Assembly: GCF_016545825.1 (NCBI RefSeq)
Contig: NC_052619.1
Span: 71,868,115-71,932,114 of the forward strand
Reading direction: 5' to 3'
Source of the DNA: Eucalyptus grandis
Taxonomy: Eukaryota > Streptophyta > Magnoliopsida > Myrtales > Myrtaceae
DNA: 64,000 bases
The position numbers were made by a program, and so were the translations under genes. Numbering within the stretch: the stretch's first letter is position 1; every line of letters starts with the position of its first letter. Positions 13,061-24,399 of this stretch are shown piece by piece. The notes under the pieces are model-generated. The model saw nothing but the letters and a program-made list of their open reading frames with translations, was not told the origin of the DNA and ran no database searches.

Positions 13061-13439
13061 TAAGAGATAAAGGAACATGCACATTTTTACCAAAAAAAAA
13101 ATATTTTACCAAAAAAAAAAGGAACATACACATTAATGTGAAAATTAAGGAAGAATTAATGGATAACAATCTCGAGCGTTGATCTTAAGTTATAATCATT
13201 TGATGGACATAGAAAAAATATGAGGACTTATCTAAAATGGGTCCTCTCTCTTCCTAACAACGTACGAAAATTCAATGCAAGTTCTGGGATTAAGAAGAAG
13301 AACTAGGGAGAGAAATCGGTTTTCTTCCGGACTGAAAAATGGCATCGTCTTCTACGCATTCATACACGATGATGCTTCTATAAAAATCTTCAACTTTCAA
13401 GAACCAACATGTTATGTTGAATGATGATTTCTTGATTAG

Positions 13440-13760
13440 GTAACTCTAACCGAGTGACCAGAGGGGATTGGTAGGAGCGTACGCGCCGCGGTCACCATTT
13501 CTCTTGGACAGCCAAGAGCAACAACCTTGTATTGCACCGGAAGAGGGTGACCGAGTGGTCGAACATGGCGTGCACAACCCCGACCAAGAAGCTCAATGGG
13601 CGCCGTCCGCGGTGGTCCATGGAAGAGGAGGAGATGAAGCTGGATGATCGGGAGGAGGCGTTGGGTTTCTTCCCGGGTTATTGCAGCAGGCTTTTGCCAC
13701 CATTCCGAGCGAGGAGAACGAAGTGGGGAGGACGCGTACAGATAATGAAATTTTGATTAA
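13440..13760 (+). pseudogene. GC-rich, possibly gene-derived island
   Basis: A sharply GC-rich island of about 300 bp in AT-rich DNA. All three plus-strand frames are partly open and include charged stretches, for example one frame reading GFLPGLLQQAFATIPSEENE near 13,660-13,720, but each is interrupted. Composition and length look like a fragment of a coding exon or a transposon core. I cannot name a parent gene. It could equally be the GC core of a non-autonomous element. Confidence 0.25.
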
Positions 13761-13974
13761 TAGAGAAGGCTTTTACCATATCCATATGTAAAATCAACGC
13801 TTTGAAATTGAATATTTCTCCATTAAGTTTGTTTGACAAGTGACTCCAAGGCAATTGTTAACGATACCCATAACTTAAATGTAAGTTTCCACATTCGTTA
13901 GTAAGGTTACAACAACGAATTAAATTCTTCTCTATTAATCATGGATATTTTTCCACATTTTTGGTAATTTTTCA

Positions 13975-14345
13975 AAGCCGCAAATAACAAATCGTAATTG
14001 TAAAATTTGAACAAAGATGATAATCTACTAATTTATTATTAAAATGTTGGTAATTCTCTATATTGCTACTATTTTACAAACAATTATTGTAAAATTTTAA
14101 AGAAGTTGGTAACTGGTTAATTGTTTACTATGTTGGTAAATTTTATTGTGGATAGATATTTTACTGACCACACTTTGTAAAATTTGATAGAAGTTGGTAA
14201 CTTACTTATTTAGTAAAATGTTGACAAACTCTTTATAGTGTTGGAATGGTAGATTACCAACCACATACTTGTAAAATTTCAACAAAAATGATAACTTATT
14301 AATTTAACAGAATGTTGGTATATTTCTTATAGTGTTGGTAGATTA
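13975..14345. repeat. Minisatellite, about 90 bp unit, four copies
   Basis: The word tgtaaaattt recurs at 13,999, 14,089, 14,176 and 14,270, that is at intervals of 90, 87 and 94 bp. Each is followed by an aagttggtaac/gatgataact motif and then by an attaaaatgttggta motif. This is an imperfect tandem array of about four units, without coding capacity. Confidence 0.75.
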
Positions 14346-14574
14346 GAGCTAAAATTATTTAAAGAACATGTTCTCCGGGTGGGTTGAGATTGTATTGATG
14401 ATAGATGATTTATGATTAATATGTTACTCTAAGTTCTATGATATTATTCCTAACATAAATTATGCATTTCTTGTTTTCTTATAATTGTGTACACATGATT
14501 TGTTATAAACTAGTGGGAAAGTGTTTTCGAGACGTTATTGTTGACTGTAATAAAATTACGATTACATATTTTAT

Positions 14575-15705
14575 ATGAACCTTATAGGGCGAATTATAAG
14601 AACTGCAGTGTATAGAAGGAAGTGTTCTGCAAAAATAGTACACGACCGCCATGACTCATGTTAAACAATTTATCATATTATGATATTATGATGGACATTC
14701 TAAGTGATTGTTTATTATCATCACGCACGCATAATATTTAATGTATTAAAGTTTAATCAGGTCAAGAGGGAGATTGATGGAAAAAATCTCGAAAATATTG
14801 AAAATGTCCCTGAAAGATTGGCTAAATTGTGCATTGACGAGATCATATCGTATCTTTAAGTTGCTAGAATATTATGGAAATAACTGATTGCTATGGAAAC
14901 AACATACGCATGGGCCCAATTCCCTTAGAAAAGCACGAACCTTAAATCGAGTCTTAATCCTGACACGAAACCTTTTTTTTTTTTTTTCAAATAAAAATGA
15001 CAACTTTAACTTATGTCCCAATTTTAAATCAAACTTTCTCTGGTCTCATTAAACTATCCACTTTTAAGCAGCACCTAAATTTAGAATCCATTAGGCTTCC
15101 TTCAAATTTCCGCTGAGTACACGTGGAATAACAAGTCTAATCTTTGACGGCATCATTAAATGGAAATGTGAGGGCGCCGACTAAAAGTGGGTACTTTTCC
15201 ATGATATAACAAAAAGTTCAGGTCAAAATTGAGACTCCATCTAAAATTAATGTATTTTTATGAGGCAAAAAGTTTGGTGCCGTAGTTAGTGCTTTTTAAT
15301 ATAATAAAGAAAAGTTTGGGCCGAAATTGAGACCTGACTTAAAGATAGTGTTTTTAAAGAGAAATAAAACAATTATTTCAAAAGATAAATGCTTAGCCAA
15401 ATTATGCCGCGTAATATAACTCATTATTTTTTTAAATTCATTTCAAATTTATTTAAATGGCTCAAATTTAGGAAACAAAGCTACATAAAGATTAATAAGT
15501 TATGGATAATCATCAAATTTTCAATGTTAATATTTACATAATTAATTATATTACATTATTAAATCAAGTAAACCGAGTGGGATTTTTTTTTCACTCAATA
15601 TATTTAATATATTCTAAATTATAATCAATATATTAGCGGGAAGATATATTCTTTTATATCTTATACTTCTATATTACCTTTGTATCCTTTAAACTTGTCT
15701 GGGTC
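14575..15705. repeat. Segmental duplication, copy A (~1.13 kb)
   Basis: Strong colinear similarity to 16,340-17,530. Examples are ccgccatgactcatgttaaacaatttatcatatt against ccgccataactcacattaaacaatttatcatatt, and attatattacattattaaatcaa against atgatattacattattaaatcaa near the right ends. It contains one family-2 MITE-like repeat (14,970-15,370). The two copies are separated by the fructokinase pseudogene fragment. Confidence 0.75.
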
Positions 15706-15767
15706 ACTTAGTGATCAACACGTGGGCCACGTCAGCAGATGGGTCCCGGACCGTAACGAGGATGGTA

Positions 15768-16345
15768 TTGGATGCGTCTCAGCCTAACGCATGTTTTCGT
15801 AACAGGGGAAAGTCTTTCATTGTGGATCCATCGGCCTGATCGAGGAGCCATGCAGATCAGCCAATGCAGGTCGCCGGGGGACGCCGGGGGACGCCGGGGC
15901 TCTGCTCTCCTTCGATCCAAACCTCAGGCTCCCACTGCGGCCATCGCCGAGGCGGCTCACGAGCAGATCACGAGCACCTGGGACGAGGTCCACGTCAACG
16001 GGAGCGACGATGAATCTGCGATGTCTCTGTGGCACCCCCAACCTGAAACTTCTACTCGTCAAGAAGGTCAGTGGATCTGGAATTCCTACCGTTGACTTGC
16101 TGTTGTAGTCCCTAGTCGGCGGCTACAACAAACCACGTTGTTCCATGCGCCTCTTGCTTTAGATGGGAGTTTGGTCTGGTGTAAAGAGACAGTAACAAGG
16201 AAGTCTAGGAATCGAAACGACGAGAGATCTAGCACGTTCTTTAATAAATCATCAAGTTAGTTCCAAAGGGTTTAACATTGAATATCAAATTCGAAATTGG
16301 GTCGTTGTCTTTCGTTCACATTTCGTAGTAGCATCGTCGGAATGT
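15768..16345 (+). pseudogene. Fructokinase exon 2 fragment (pseudogene)
   Basis: Decayed copy of the acceptor, exon 2 and following intron of the fructokinase gene at 20.9-24.2 kb (compare 22,720-23,360). It retains the splice-acceptor junction with gggaaagtctttcatt, then readable blocks such as ALLRSKPQ (from LLSYDPNLR), [17 protein letters not shown] (from [16 protein letters not shown]) and ESAMSLWHP (from ENAMTLWHP). It carries an internal GGGGGACGCC short tandem expansion near 15,876-15,898 and frame breaks. Because downstream intron sequence is also preserved (16,290-16,345 against 23,325-23,375), it arose by DNA-level copying and not from mRNA. It has no exon 1, 3 or 4. Confidence 0.85.
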
Positions 16346-17530
16346 CCCTATATGGTGAATTATAAGTGTTGTAGTATTGGAAGGAAGCGTCCGGCATAAA
16401 TATTGCACAACCGCCATAACTCACATTAAACAATTTATCATATTTTGCTATTTTGAGGGACTAAGTATTTGTTTATTGTCATCGAGCACGCATAAATAAT
16501 TAATATATTAAAGTCTATCTTGAAAATATTTGGAAAGTCCCCAAAAGGTTGGCTAAATCGTGCATTCATCATATCATTAAATCGCCATATCTTTGTGGAA
16601 ATAACTAATTACTATGGAAACAACATAAATATATTAGTTCAATTTCCTTAAGAGACATCAACTTTAACTCGAGTCTCAATTTTGATTTGAATTTTTTGTT
16701 TGTCTTATAAAAAAAATCAACTTTAGCTTGTCTTCCGATTCAAATGCAGACTTTTTGGGTCTCATAAAAACATACTTTTAGCCTATAGTCAAATCTAGCC
16801 TTCATCAAGTATCCATATCTCTTGTTAAAAAAAAAGTATCCATCTCTGAACCCAAAATAAAATGTGTCCATCAATTAGTACATCTGCAGTGACACAAGGA
16901 AATTGTAATGACATCATTAAATGGAAATTTGATAGAGGCCATATTTGGCTATTGACTAAAAGTTGATTTTTTTATTTTATGAGGTAACAAAAAGTTGAGG
17001 CCAAAATTAAAACTCGAGCCGAAGATGGTGCCTCTTTATAAGACAAAAAAAGTTTGAGCTAGTATTAAGATGCGCACTAAAATTGAATTCTTTTTCCTTT
17101 CTGCAGGGACCGGGAGATTGGATCTTATTCTTTTTAGACAAAAAAAAAAAGTTTGATCTAGAATAGGATTTTAATTAAATTTGGTGCTTTTTAAGTAAAT
17201 TATACCCATTATTGCAAAATTTCTTTTGCGAAACTATGCCATATAATATAATAATAATTTTTTAATATTTTAATTTCCTTTCAAGTTTATTTAAATGGAT
17301 TGAGAAATAGGAAAACAAAACTACATAATTATCAGTAAGCTACGATTATTCATTATTTTTTTAATGTTAAATATATACATGATCAATGATATTACATTAT
17401 TAAATCAAATGAGTGGAATTTTAGCACTCGATAAGGTAGGCATAGTCTATATTATACTCACTTATTAGCATGATGCAATATTTTATATCTTCTATTGCTA
17501 CTTTACCCTCGTATTTTTTAACTTTTCGCT
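16340..17530. repeat. Segmental duplication, copy B (~1.19 kb)
   Basis: Partner of the block at 14,575-15,705 in the same orientation, with scattered substitutions and indels. It contains the third family-2 MITE-like repeat (16,650-17,205). No genes. Confidence 0.75.
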
Positions 17531-18761
17531 TTAATTAATGTTATCATCACCTTTAAATTGAGGGAGTTGATTGGTTCCCATCATGCAATAAAATTAGATA
17601 TATCTTTAGGCTTTGTTTACTTCTTGAACCATAAACTCTGACTCAATATACAATGCAATCTTTAAACTTTCAATTTATTTAATGTAGTTCCTAAAATTTT
17701 GTCATATATTCAAACTAATCCCCAAACTATATGAAAATATTAAATATTGTCATTCAATTAATTTAAGTTTAGGGACAACATTAAGCATTTTCATATAGTC
17801 TAAGAACTAGTTTAAACATATACCAAAAGTTCATAGACAACATTAAACAAATTTAAAGTTCAAGAACCACATTAAACAAATTGAAAATTCATGAATTACA
17901 TTGTACATTGAGTCTAAATTCAATGACCATCTGTATCATTATCCTCAAAATATTTCATTGCCCACGAAATTGTTTTGACTTAAATTGTTATCGATAATAA
18001 AAATATTTTCCATCGACGAATTATTTCAAATGATACAAGCTATTACTTTTTAGGAAATTATTCATTTTTCGCAAAAGAAAGAGAGACTTTACGGGCCATT
18101 CCATCATTCACGGAATCTTTAACTTTTGCTGAAGCAGCTTCGTTAACATATAGTTATGTGCAGTATATTTTATACTTACTCAGTTTATCAACAAAAAGCA
18201 ATGAGAAAAGGAGAAACTTTCACGACTGGATGGGCGACAGACGAAGCGAGACTTTGGATTCTTGCATGACGGCGACAAAAGGGTATTCATCGATTCGGTT
18301 CGCGCGTCAGCTTCGTTCGTCTTCTCCGGCACGAGAAACGTCGCATCTTCGCCATTCCCTGAAGGGGGAAAAGATGGAAAAGGGATTTCTTTCCATGGGC
18401 GAGAATCTTTTCAGGGGCCTTTAGCTTCATCCCGGATGAATCTTATCTCGACGTTCGTGTTCCTCTTCATGTTCGGCCTCGGAACTGGAATGGAATAAAG
18501 CTGAGGGCGGTTCGAAATGAGGTTCTGCACGTCTCGTGTGAAACCTTTGGGGGAAAGGGGGAAGGTGATGGATAAGAGAATTCGAGATGTAACAGTTGAA
18601 AGAGAAAGGAGAACGGGTTGCGGTTGAGTTTGTTGTTGCAGCTTGAGATTATGACTCTCTGGATCTTGCAACAAATATGACATTGAGCAGCGCCCCAAGC
18701 TTAATTGGCCGACGGTTGCAGCCACAATTATTAGGTGTTGTGGTCACCTAACAATCAAAAT

Positions 18762-18764
<3 letters not shown>
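17531..18764. other. Gene-free sequence
   Basis: AT-rich to about 18,060, with near-repeats of a 'cattaaacaa att...aaagttca' theme at 17,640-17,930. A GC-richer patch follows at 18,230-18,720. That patch has open frames on both strands, but none has an ATG start with protein-like features and none shows a splice context, so no gene is called. Confidence 0.4.

Positions 18765-18822
<58 letters not shown>
18765..18822. repeat. (TC)29 microsatellite
   Basis: Perfect TC dinucleotide run of about 29 units. Confidence 0.97.
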
Positions 18823-18826
<4 letters not shown>

Positions 18827-20700
18827 GTGAGTTCAGATTGAGCATATACCAATTAAGTTCACTAAATGCATGACCATATATTATATGATGTGACGATTGA
18901 TATTCCGATATTTTTGCGAACAAAATATATGAAATAAGAATTTTATGTAAACTTTATTTTTCTTTTTTCGGTTTTAGCTTTATCCATTTGTATAAAGAAA
19001 CTAATGGCATAGGCCGGACTATAGCAATATTCTTCACCTATAAGACCCACTTGATAGTATGTTTAGACAAATTCATCATTTACGAATGTCGTGAAAAATA
19101 CGATTGACCCACAAAACCCATCTAACCTGAATTTTCTAATAGGCAAGTTTTTCAGTGAAGATCATGGCACGTGGTGACGATCAATCGATCTGAAATGGAA
19201 GATGAATATTAAGTCGAGAAGAACCCATTGATCAAGGAATAACTGTAATAGAAGGTTGGAAATCAATTACTTATTATTAAAAGAGTAACACACAAGTTAA
19301 AAGGCCGAAATAGATTATGGCAAGAAAAGATTGTGACCCATAATGGAATGACTCGTTAAAAGATAAGAGGGGACGTATCAAAGTAAAGGATGTGCAAACT
19401 TATCCTCGAGGCATTCAACACAGACAATGCGCTTTGTTCAACATTAATGAAGAGACTCATTAGATTTTAAAGGAGATCACTTCGATTTTGCTTAAGTTTT
19501 GAAGCTCAAATACGAATTAGATTAGGCTTCCTAATTCCAACGCTCGTCTTCTAGCTTTCCAACCATGTCTTGTGACGTTTTTTACTTTCTCTTCGCATTT
19601 CATTAATTGCCATCGAGACGTTTGTGTTCAAAGTCAGTCATCGAGTAAGCATAACACTTAAGAATGAAAGCCATACATTCCGTTTCAATAAAAGTTCCTC
19701 GCAGTTTCCTTAAATATTTTCAATTATTTGGCTAATGTATTAATTAGATAATCGCATCGTACAAATTCGAGGCTTCAAGGCACATTAGAATCCTTCGGCT
19801 TTTGATTGAGATTTGATACTTTAATTGGCCATTGATTGAATTTGATTAGATTTAATAATTAAAATCATCAATTTTCAGGCGACCACAATTAAATAACGAC
19901 ACACATGACAATCTTATAACCAAATTACTGCTAGATTCATGTGAAACCTCGAATTGGAAATGAAATTTAATTCCCTGGATTTGTTTCTTTGAGCTTTTAA
20001 AAAGTCAAAAGCGATTTTTTCCCTTTCCCCATCAAATTCAACATATCATCCAAATTTCAATAAATTACTAAAAATAGGTACACGCGGATCTAAATATTAT
20101 GGCAATACCATTTTTAGAGTTTTTAAATACAACGCATTGAAAAAAAGTCAAAATGCATGCCCCACTAAATTTGAAACAAAAAAGAATAGTAAAAGATAAA
20201 AATAACTCCATAATAATCTAAATCTAGAAAGGTAATTGTGTTTTGCTTATCAACAAATATTATCTTTTCCCGCAATCCAGCGGTTCTAGCGTCTCCATCA
20301 AAACACGTGTAAAGCAACAACTGCAACATCAATATCCAAAAATATCTATTTAGGATTTGTTCATCATGTTACCTCGAAAGTTTTAGTTACTGTTTACTCC
20401 CATGATTCTGTTATTGTTATGATTGGATAAGTCCATTTGTTATTAATTATCCTTTCCACAAATCCCTCTAAAAATTTCCATAATTCCAGCCGATTTTTTT
20501 AATAATTCTAGGGGTAAAAATAAAATAATGGACCAGAAAAAAACCGCAAGAGCCAAATAAATCCTATTTTGGATTTAATAGATAAGCTCGATTTTATCCA
20601 TATTTATCCAAATTATATATTTAAAATTTCCCGAAATCGGAATTTTTGTTTTTCCGGCATCCTCGTCTTTATCTCTCCCCGACTCGACTCAACTACTACT
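18823..20700. other. Gene-free sequence upstream of fructokinase
   Basis: AT-rich intergenic DNA with no supported gene. Its right end belongs to the fructokinase promoter. Confidence 0.4.
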
Positions 20701-20714
20701 TCCTTCTCCGCCGC

Positions 20715-20722
20715 TATAAATA
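20715..20722 (+). promoter_or_regulatory. TATA box of the fructokinase gene
   Basis: TATAAATA lies 133 bp upstream of the fructokinase ATG at 20,855. A CT-rich leader with many tctctc words (20,735-20,800) follows, typical of a plant transcription start and 5' UTR about 30 bp downstream of a TATA box. Confidence 0.7.
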
Positions 20723-20854
20723 AGCCTGAAATTTCTCTTCATTTCTTCTCTCTCCTTCTCCTTTCTCTCTCTACACATACGCTGTTTCTCTCTCTTCTCG
20801 CCTCCTCTGCAAATCCATCTCCTTCCTCCTTCGAACCCTCCACCCGCGATCCCG

Positions 20855-23800
20855 ATGGCTTCCCGCAACAATGGCATCTCCGGCGGCAAGGGCCTCATCG
20901 TGAGCTTCGGCGAGATGCTCATTGACTTCGTCCCGACCGTGTCGGGGGTCTCCCTGGCGGAGGCCCCGGGGTTCCTCAAGGCCCCCGGCGGCGCCCCCGC
21001 CAACGTCGCGATCGCCGTGACCCGCCTCGGCGGCCGGTCCGCGTTCGTCGGCAAGCTCGGGGACGACGAGTTCGGGCACATGCTGGCCGGGATCCTGAAG
21101 GAGAACGGGGTCAACTGCGACGGCATCAACTTCGACCAGGGGGCGCGGACCGCGCTGGCCTTCGTCACGCTCCGCGCCGACGGGGAGCGCGAGTTCATGT
21201 TCTACCGGAACCCGAGCGCCGACATGCTGCTCAAGCCCGAGGAGCTCAACCTCGAGCTGATCAGATCTGTAAGTGCTCCCGATTCCTCCACCTCCCTCGA
21301 TCCATCGATCGCTCGAATCGCTCGTTCGTCCCCCTCCTCCGTTCGCGCTGCTGATTCGCCGTGAATCGCGTTGGGATCGAGCTTCGGGTTCCGGAATCTA
21401 GGCCCACCGTCACGTGGGGCTCGACCCTTGCGATCCGAACACGTCAACGCGTCCCGCGGACGTAATCGGACGGCTCGAATTGGAACGTCGGCATTGCGGA
21501 TTTTCTCTATCTTCTTCTTCCCCTCCCCCTTCGAGATTCCATCAGATCTCTCTCTGCCCTTTCGTTGAGGAAACGGGGAGCGAACGAGGCCGCGCGAGGT
21601 CCCTCTCGCCTCCGACGGTCGCGATCTCACGTGCATGTCGCGTGACGGCATTCTGGGTGGGACCCTTTGGTGAATAATTCCTTTCCAGGGCCCACTGCGG
21701 GCCCCGGATGATTCTTTTTGGAGAGATTTTTGGTCTTTTTCCTTTTTTCCTTTTTCTCTCTGGTGACCAATAATATCTCTGTCATTTTTATAAAATAAAA
21801 AATCGAGATTCCGCCGATAAACAGTTCGAACTGGACTATGCAGTCGGTGATGTGATCTGCTCTCGGATTGGATATTTATCGTCGATTGCCAATTTTCGGG
21901 GGATTTATTTTTCTCGTGCGTCGGATCGCGCACGCTTCTCCGTCAAAGCTTTGACTTTTGGTTGGCGTTTCCTGAACTTCCGCGCCCGCCCCTCTTTTTT
22001 CTTTTCTTTTCTTTTTGTTTTTTTTTTTCTTTCTGTAAATAAACTGGCTCATCGTCATGAGTGATGGAGATTTTCCTTTAAATACTGTTGTGAAGAATTA
22101 CTTGATAATCGACAAAGGGGTTGTTTTCAGAACTTCTATTATTGAGTAAAGGCGTTTTTTTTTTGGGGGGCCGGGGGGGATGAACAGGTAAGATGATAGT
22201 AACAGTGGTGATCTTTGTGTTTGAGATTTGGGTCCCTGATCTGATTATCCTAGAAATTTGGCTTCAATTGAAAAATTGATGTGATGGGTCAGGTGGATTA
22301 GTACTATCGTTGATGAACAGCGTAGCCATTGTGATACCAAACGATATTTAATGTTGACATCGGATGAACCCATGAAGGAATATAAGTCTTGAAGATTACC
22401 TGCCGTCGGCACCATTCTTAGGACTAGTTATCTGACTTATTTGGGGTTCATTAGCCTTTTGTCTGTGACTTTGCAAAAGACGGAAGTTTAAGAAAACATA
22501 ACCTTACATGGCGAAACTAGCTAGAGTCAGAAGCCCCTGTAATTATTGAAATTTTCTTGAAGATGAGATTGGCATGCTTCATGTATCGACTCCGATATCA
22601 CCTGTTTTTATATATGTATTACAACCTTGGAAAATTTCAGTGACGGTAATTTTGATTGACCAGAAATCCTCAGTCTAACGTGTGTTTCTTAATAGGGGAA
22701 AGTCTTTCGTTATGGATAAATCTAACGTGTGTTTCTTAACAGGCGAAAGTCTTTCATTATGGATCCATCAGTTTGATTGTGGAGCCATGCAGATCCGCCC
22801 ATCTTGAAGCAATGCAAGTTGCCAAGGACGCTGGGGCTCTGCTCTCCTATGATCCAAACCTCAGACTACCATTGTGGCCATCACCTGAGGAGGCTCGTGA
22901 GCAGATCAAGAGCATTTGGGACAAGGCAGATATCATTAAAGTGAGTGATGTTGAACTGGAGTTCCTCACAGGGAGTGACAAGATTGATGATGAAAATGCA
23001 ATGACACTGTGGCACCCCAACTTGACACTTCTCCTTGTTACTTTGGGTGAGCACGGTTGTAGATACTACACCAAGGTCAGTGGATGTGAAATTCCTACTC
23101 GTCACTTCTCTTTGCGAGACTATTGACTTTTTGTTGCAGTCCTTTGTGGCAGCTACAACTAACTATGTTATTATGCACCTCATACTTTATGTGGGAGGTT
23201 GGTCCGGTGTAGAGAGAGAGAGAGTAAAAGGACGGTCTAGGAATTGAAACGATAGATCAAGCACATTTTTTAACAAATTATCCTATTAGAAATTGTTCAA
23301 CGATTATATAAATTTGAATTGGGTTATTGTCTTTCAGTCATATTTTGTAATAGCAGCATTGGAATATGCAACAGGAAGCATATGGAGTTTCTCTTTCTGT
23401 GCTATAAATGTTGCAGGAAAATTTTGTTTCTAACCCATGTATTTCAAGTGAGAGTTATATGAAAAGTAATGTCGTTATATGATACAACGCCCTACTTGAT
23501 GTCCTATTCTGTTTTGTTGGGGTGCGTGGATAGGTTGGTATGATCATTCTTGGATTTGTTCAGAGTTGGCTTGAATTTATTATCTCATGCAGCTAACAGT
23601 GGATTGAAGCCCTGTCCTCACCGTCTGTTGTGTGATTGTGGTTATGTATCTGTCTTTCTCCTCTCCACTCCGATATATGATTCTGCTGAACTTCATATAT
23701 TAAAGAATAACAAGTTGCTGAACGATGAATTGTTGTGGGAGCTATGAAGTCTTATTTAAATTTTTCTTGGGAAAATTAAAAATCACCGGACCACTAAAGT

Positions 23801-24181
23801 TTCCTTATGTTTCTGCCGAAATTCAGCATTTTCATGGACATGTGGAAGCATTCCATGTTAACACGGTTGACACAACCGGGGCTGGTGATTCCTTTGTCGG
23901 GGCACTCCTCTGCAACATTGTTGACGACCGCTCCATTCTCGAAGTATGTATCGGACTACATTTCCGGAACAATGCTCGCTTACTATTCTGATAAACTCCT
24001 TTATAAGCATTGGGATTTGTTGGATAACGTGCATATTGTCGATTTGCAGGATGAAGGAAAATTGAGGAAAGTCCTGAAGTTTGCAAACGCGTGCGGAGCC
24101 ATCACCACCACCAAGAAGGGAGCGATCCCCGCCCTCCCGACCGAGGCTGATGTCCTCAGCTTGATCGATGGCACGAAATAA
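20855..24181 (+). CDS. FRK: Fructokinase (pfkB sugar kinase)
   Basis: Four exons: 20855-21268, 22743-23075, 23827-23943, 24050-24181. All are GT-AG, and the lengths 414, 333, 117 and 132 nt are each divisible by three, giving 331 residues, the normal size for plant fructokinases. Exon 1 carries [18 protein letters not shown] and the substrate-binding [16 protein letters not shown]. Exon 2 carries [25 protein letters not shown] and [12 protein letters not shown]. Exon 3 carries the pfkB signature [14 protein letters not shown] with the catalytic Asp near residue 270. Exon 4 carries [21 protein letters not shown]. The enzyme phosphorylates fructose with ATP to fructose 6-phosphate after sucrose cleavage. 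No transit peptide is evident, so it is probably cytosolic. Exon 1 is strongly GC-rich compared with later exons. The acceptor of intron 1 has a defective upstream duplicate (see findings). Confidence 0.96.
22674..22766 (+). repeat. Tandem 47 bp duplication of the intron 1 acceptor
   Basis: The block tctaacgtgtgtttcttaa-AG-G-GAAAGTCTTTC-TTATGGAT occurs at 22,674 and again at 22,721. Both copies include an AG acceptor and the first codons of exon 2. The distal copy (AG at 22741-22742) joins exon 1 in frame and reads AKVFHYGS. The proximal copy (AG at 22694-22695) would read seven codons and then a TAA stop. Confidence 0.9.
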
Positions 24182-24362
24182 AGCATTCGAACGAGCTCCA
24201 ATTCTTCCATTCTCTGATTTTCCCTTAGGACTAGTCGTTGCTTGCTTCCATTTTCAATTGAAGAGAGTCTGGTTAGCATTCCTGCTGCTTCTGTGTTCCC
24301 ATTGCTCCCCTGCGTATGGTGTCACAGACTCCTTTGCTTTCTTAAGATATATAAATAATCCT

Positions 24363-24368
24363 AATAAA
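24363..24368 (+). terminator. Polyadenylation signal of the fructokinase gene
   Basis: AATAAA about 180 nt downstream of the stop codon, a plausible near-upstream poly(A) element. Assigned by sequence and position only. Confidence 0.45.
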
Positions 24369-24399
24369 ATTTTTGGGCTTGTGGGGCACTAAGCACGCC

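Noticed and set aside
18411..18725. 104-codon minus-strand open frame
   Set aside because: Starts on a GTG, not ATG; no homology-like motif; no visible splice or promoter context.
20689..21198. Long open frames antisense to fructokinase exon 1
   Set aside because: Exon 1 is very GC-rich, which creates long antisense frames by chance; the sense strand is a clear pfkB exon.
21202..21933. 243-codon minus-strand frame in fructokinase intron 1
   Set aside because: Arg/Ser/Lys-rich low-complexity product in GC-rich intron sequence with no recognisable domain.
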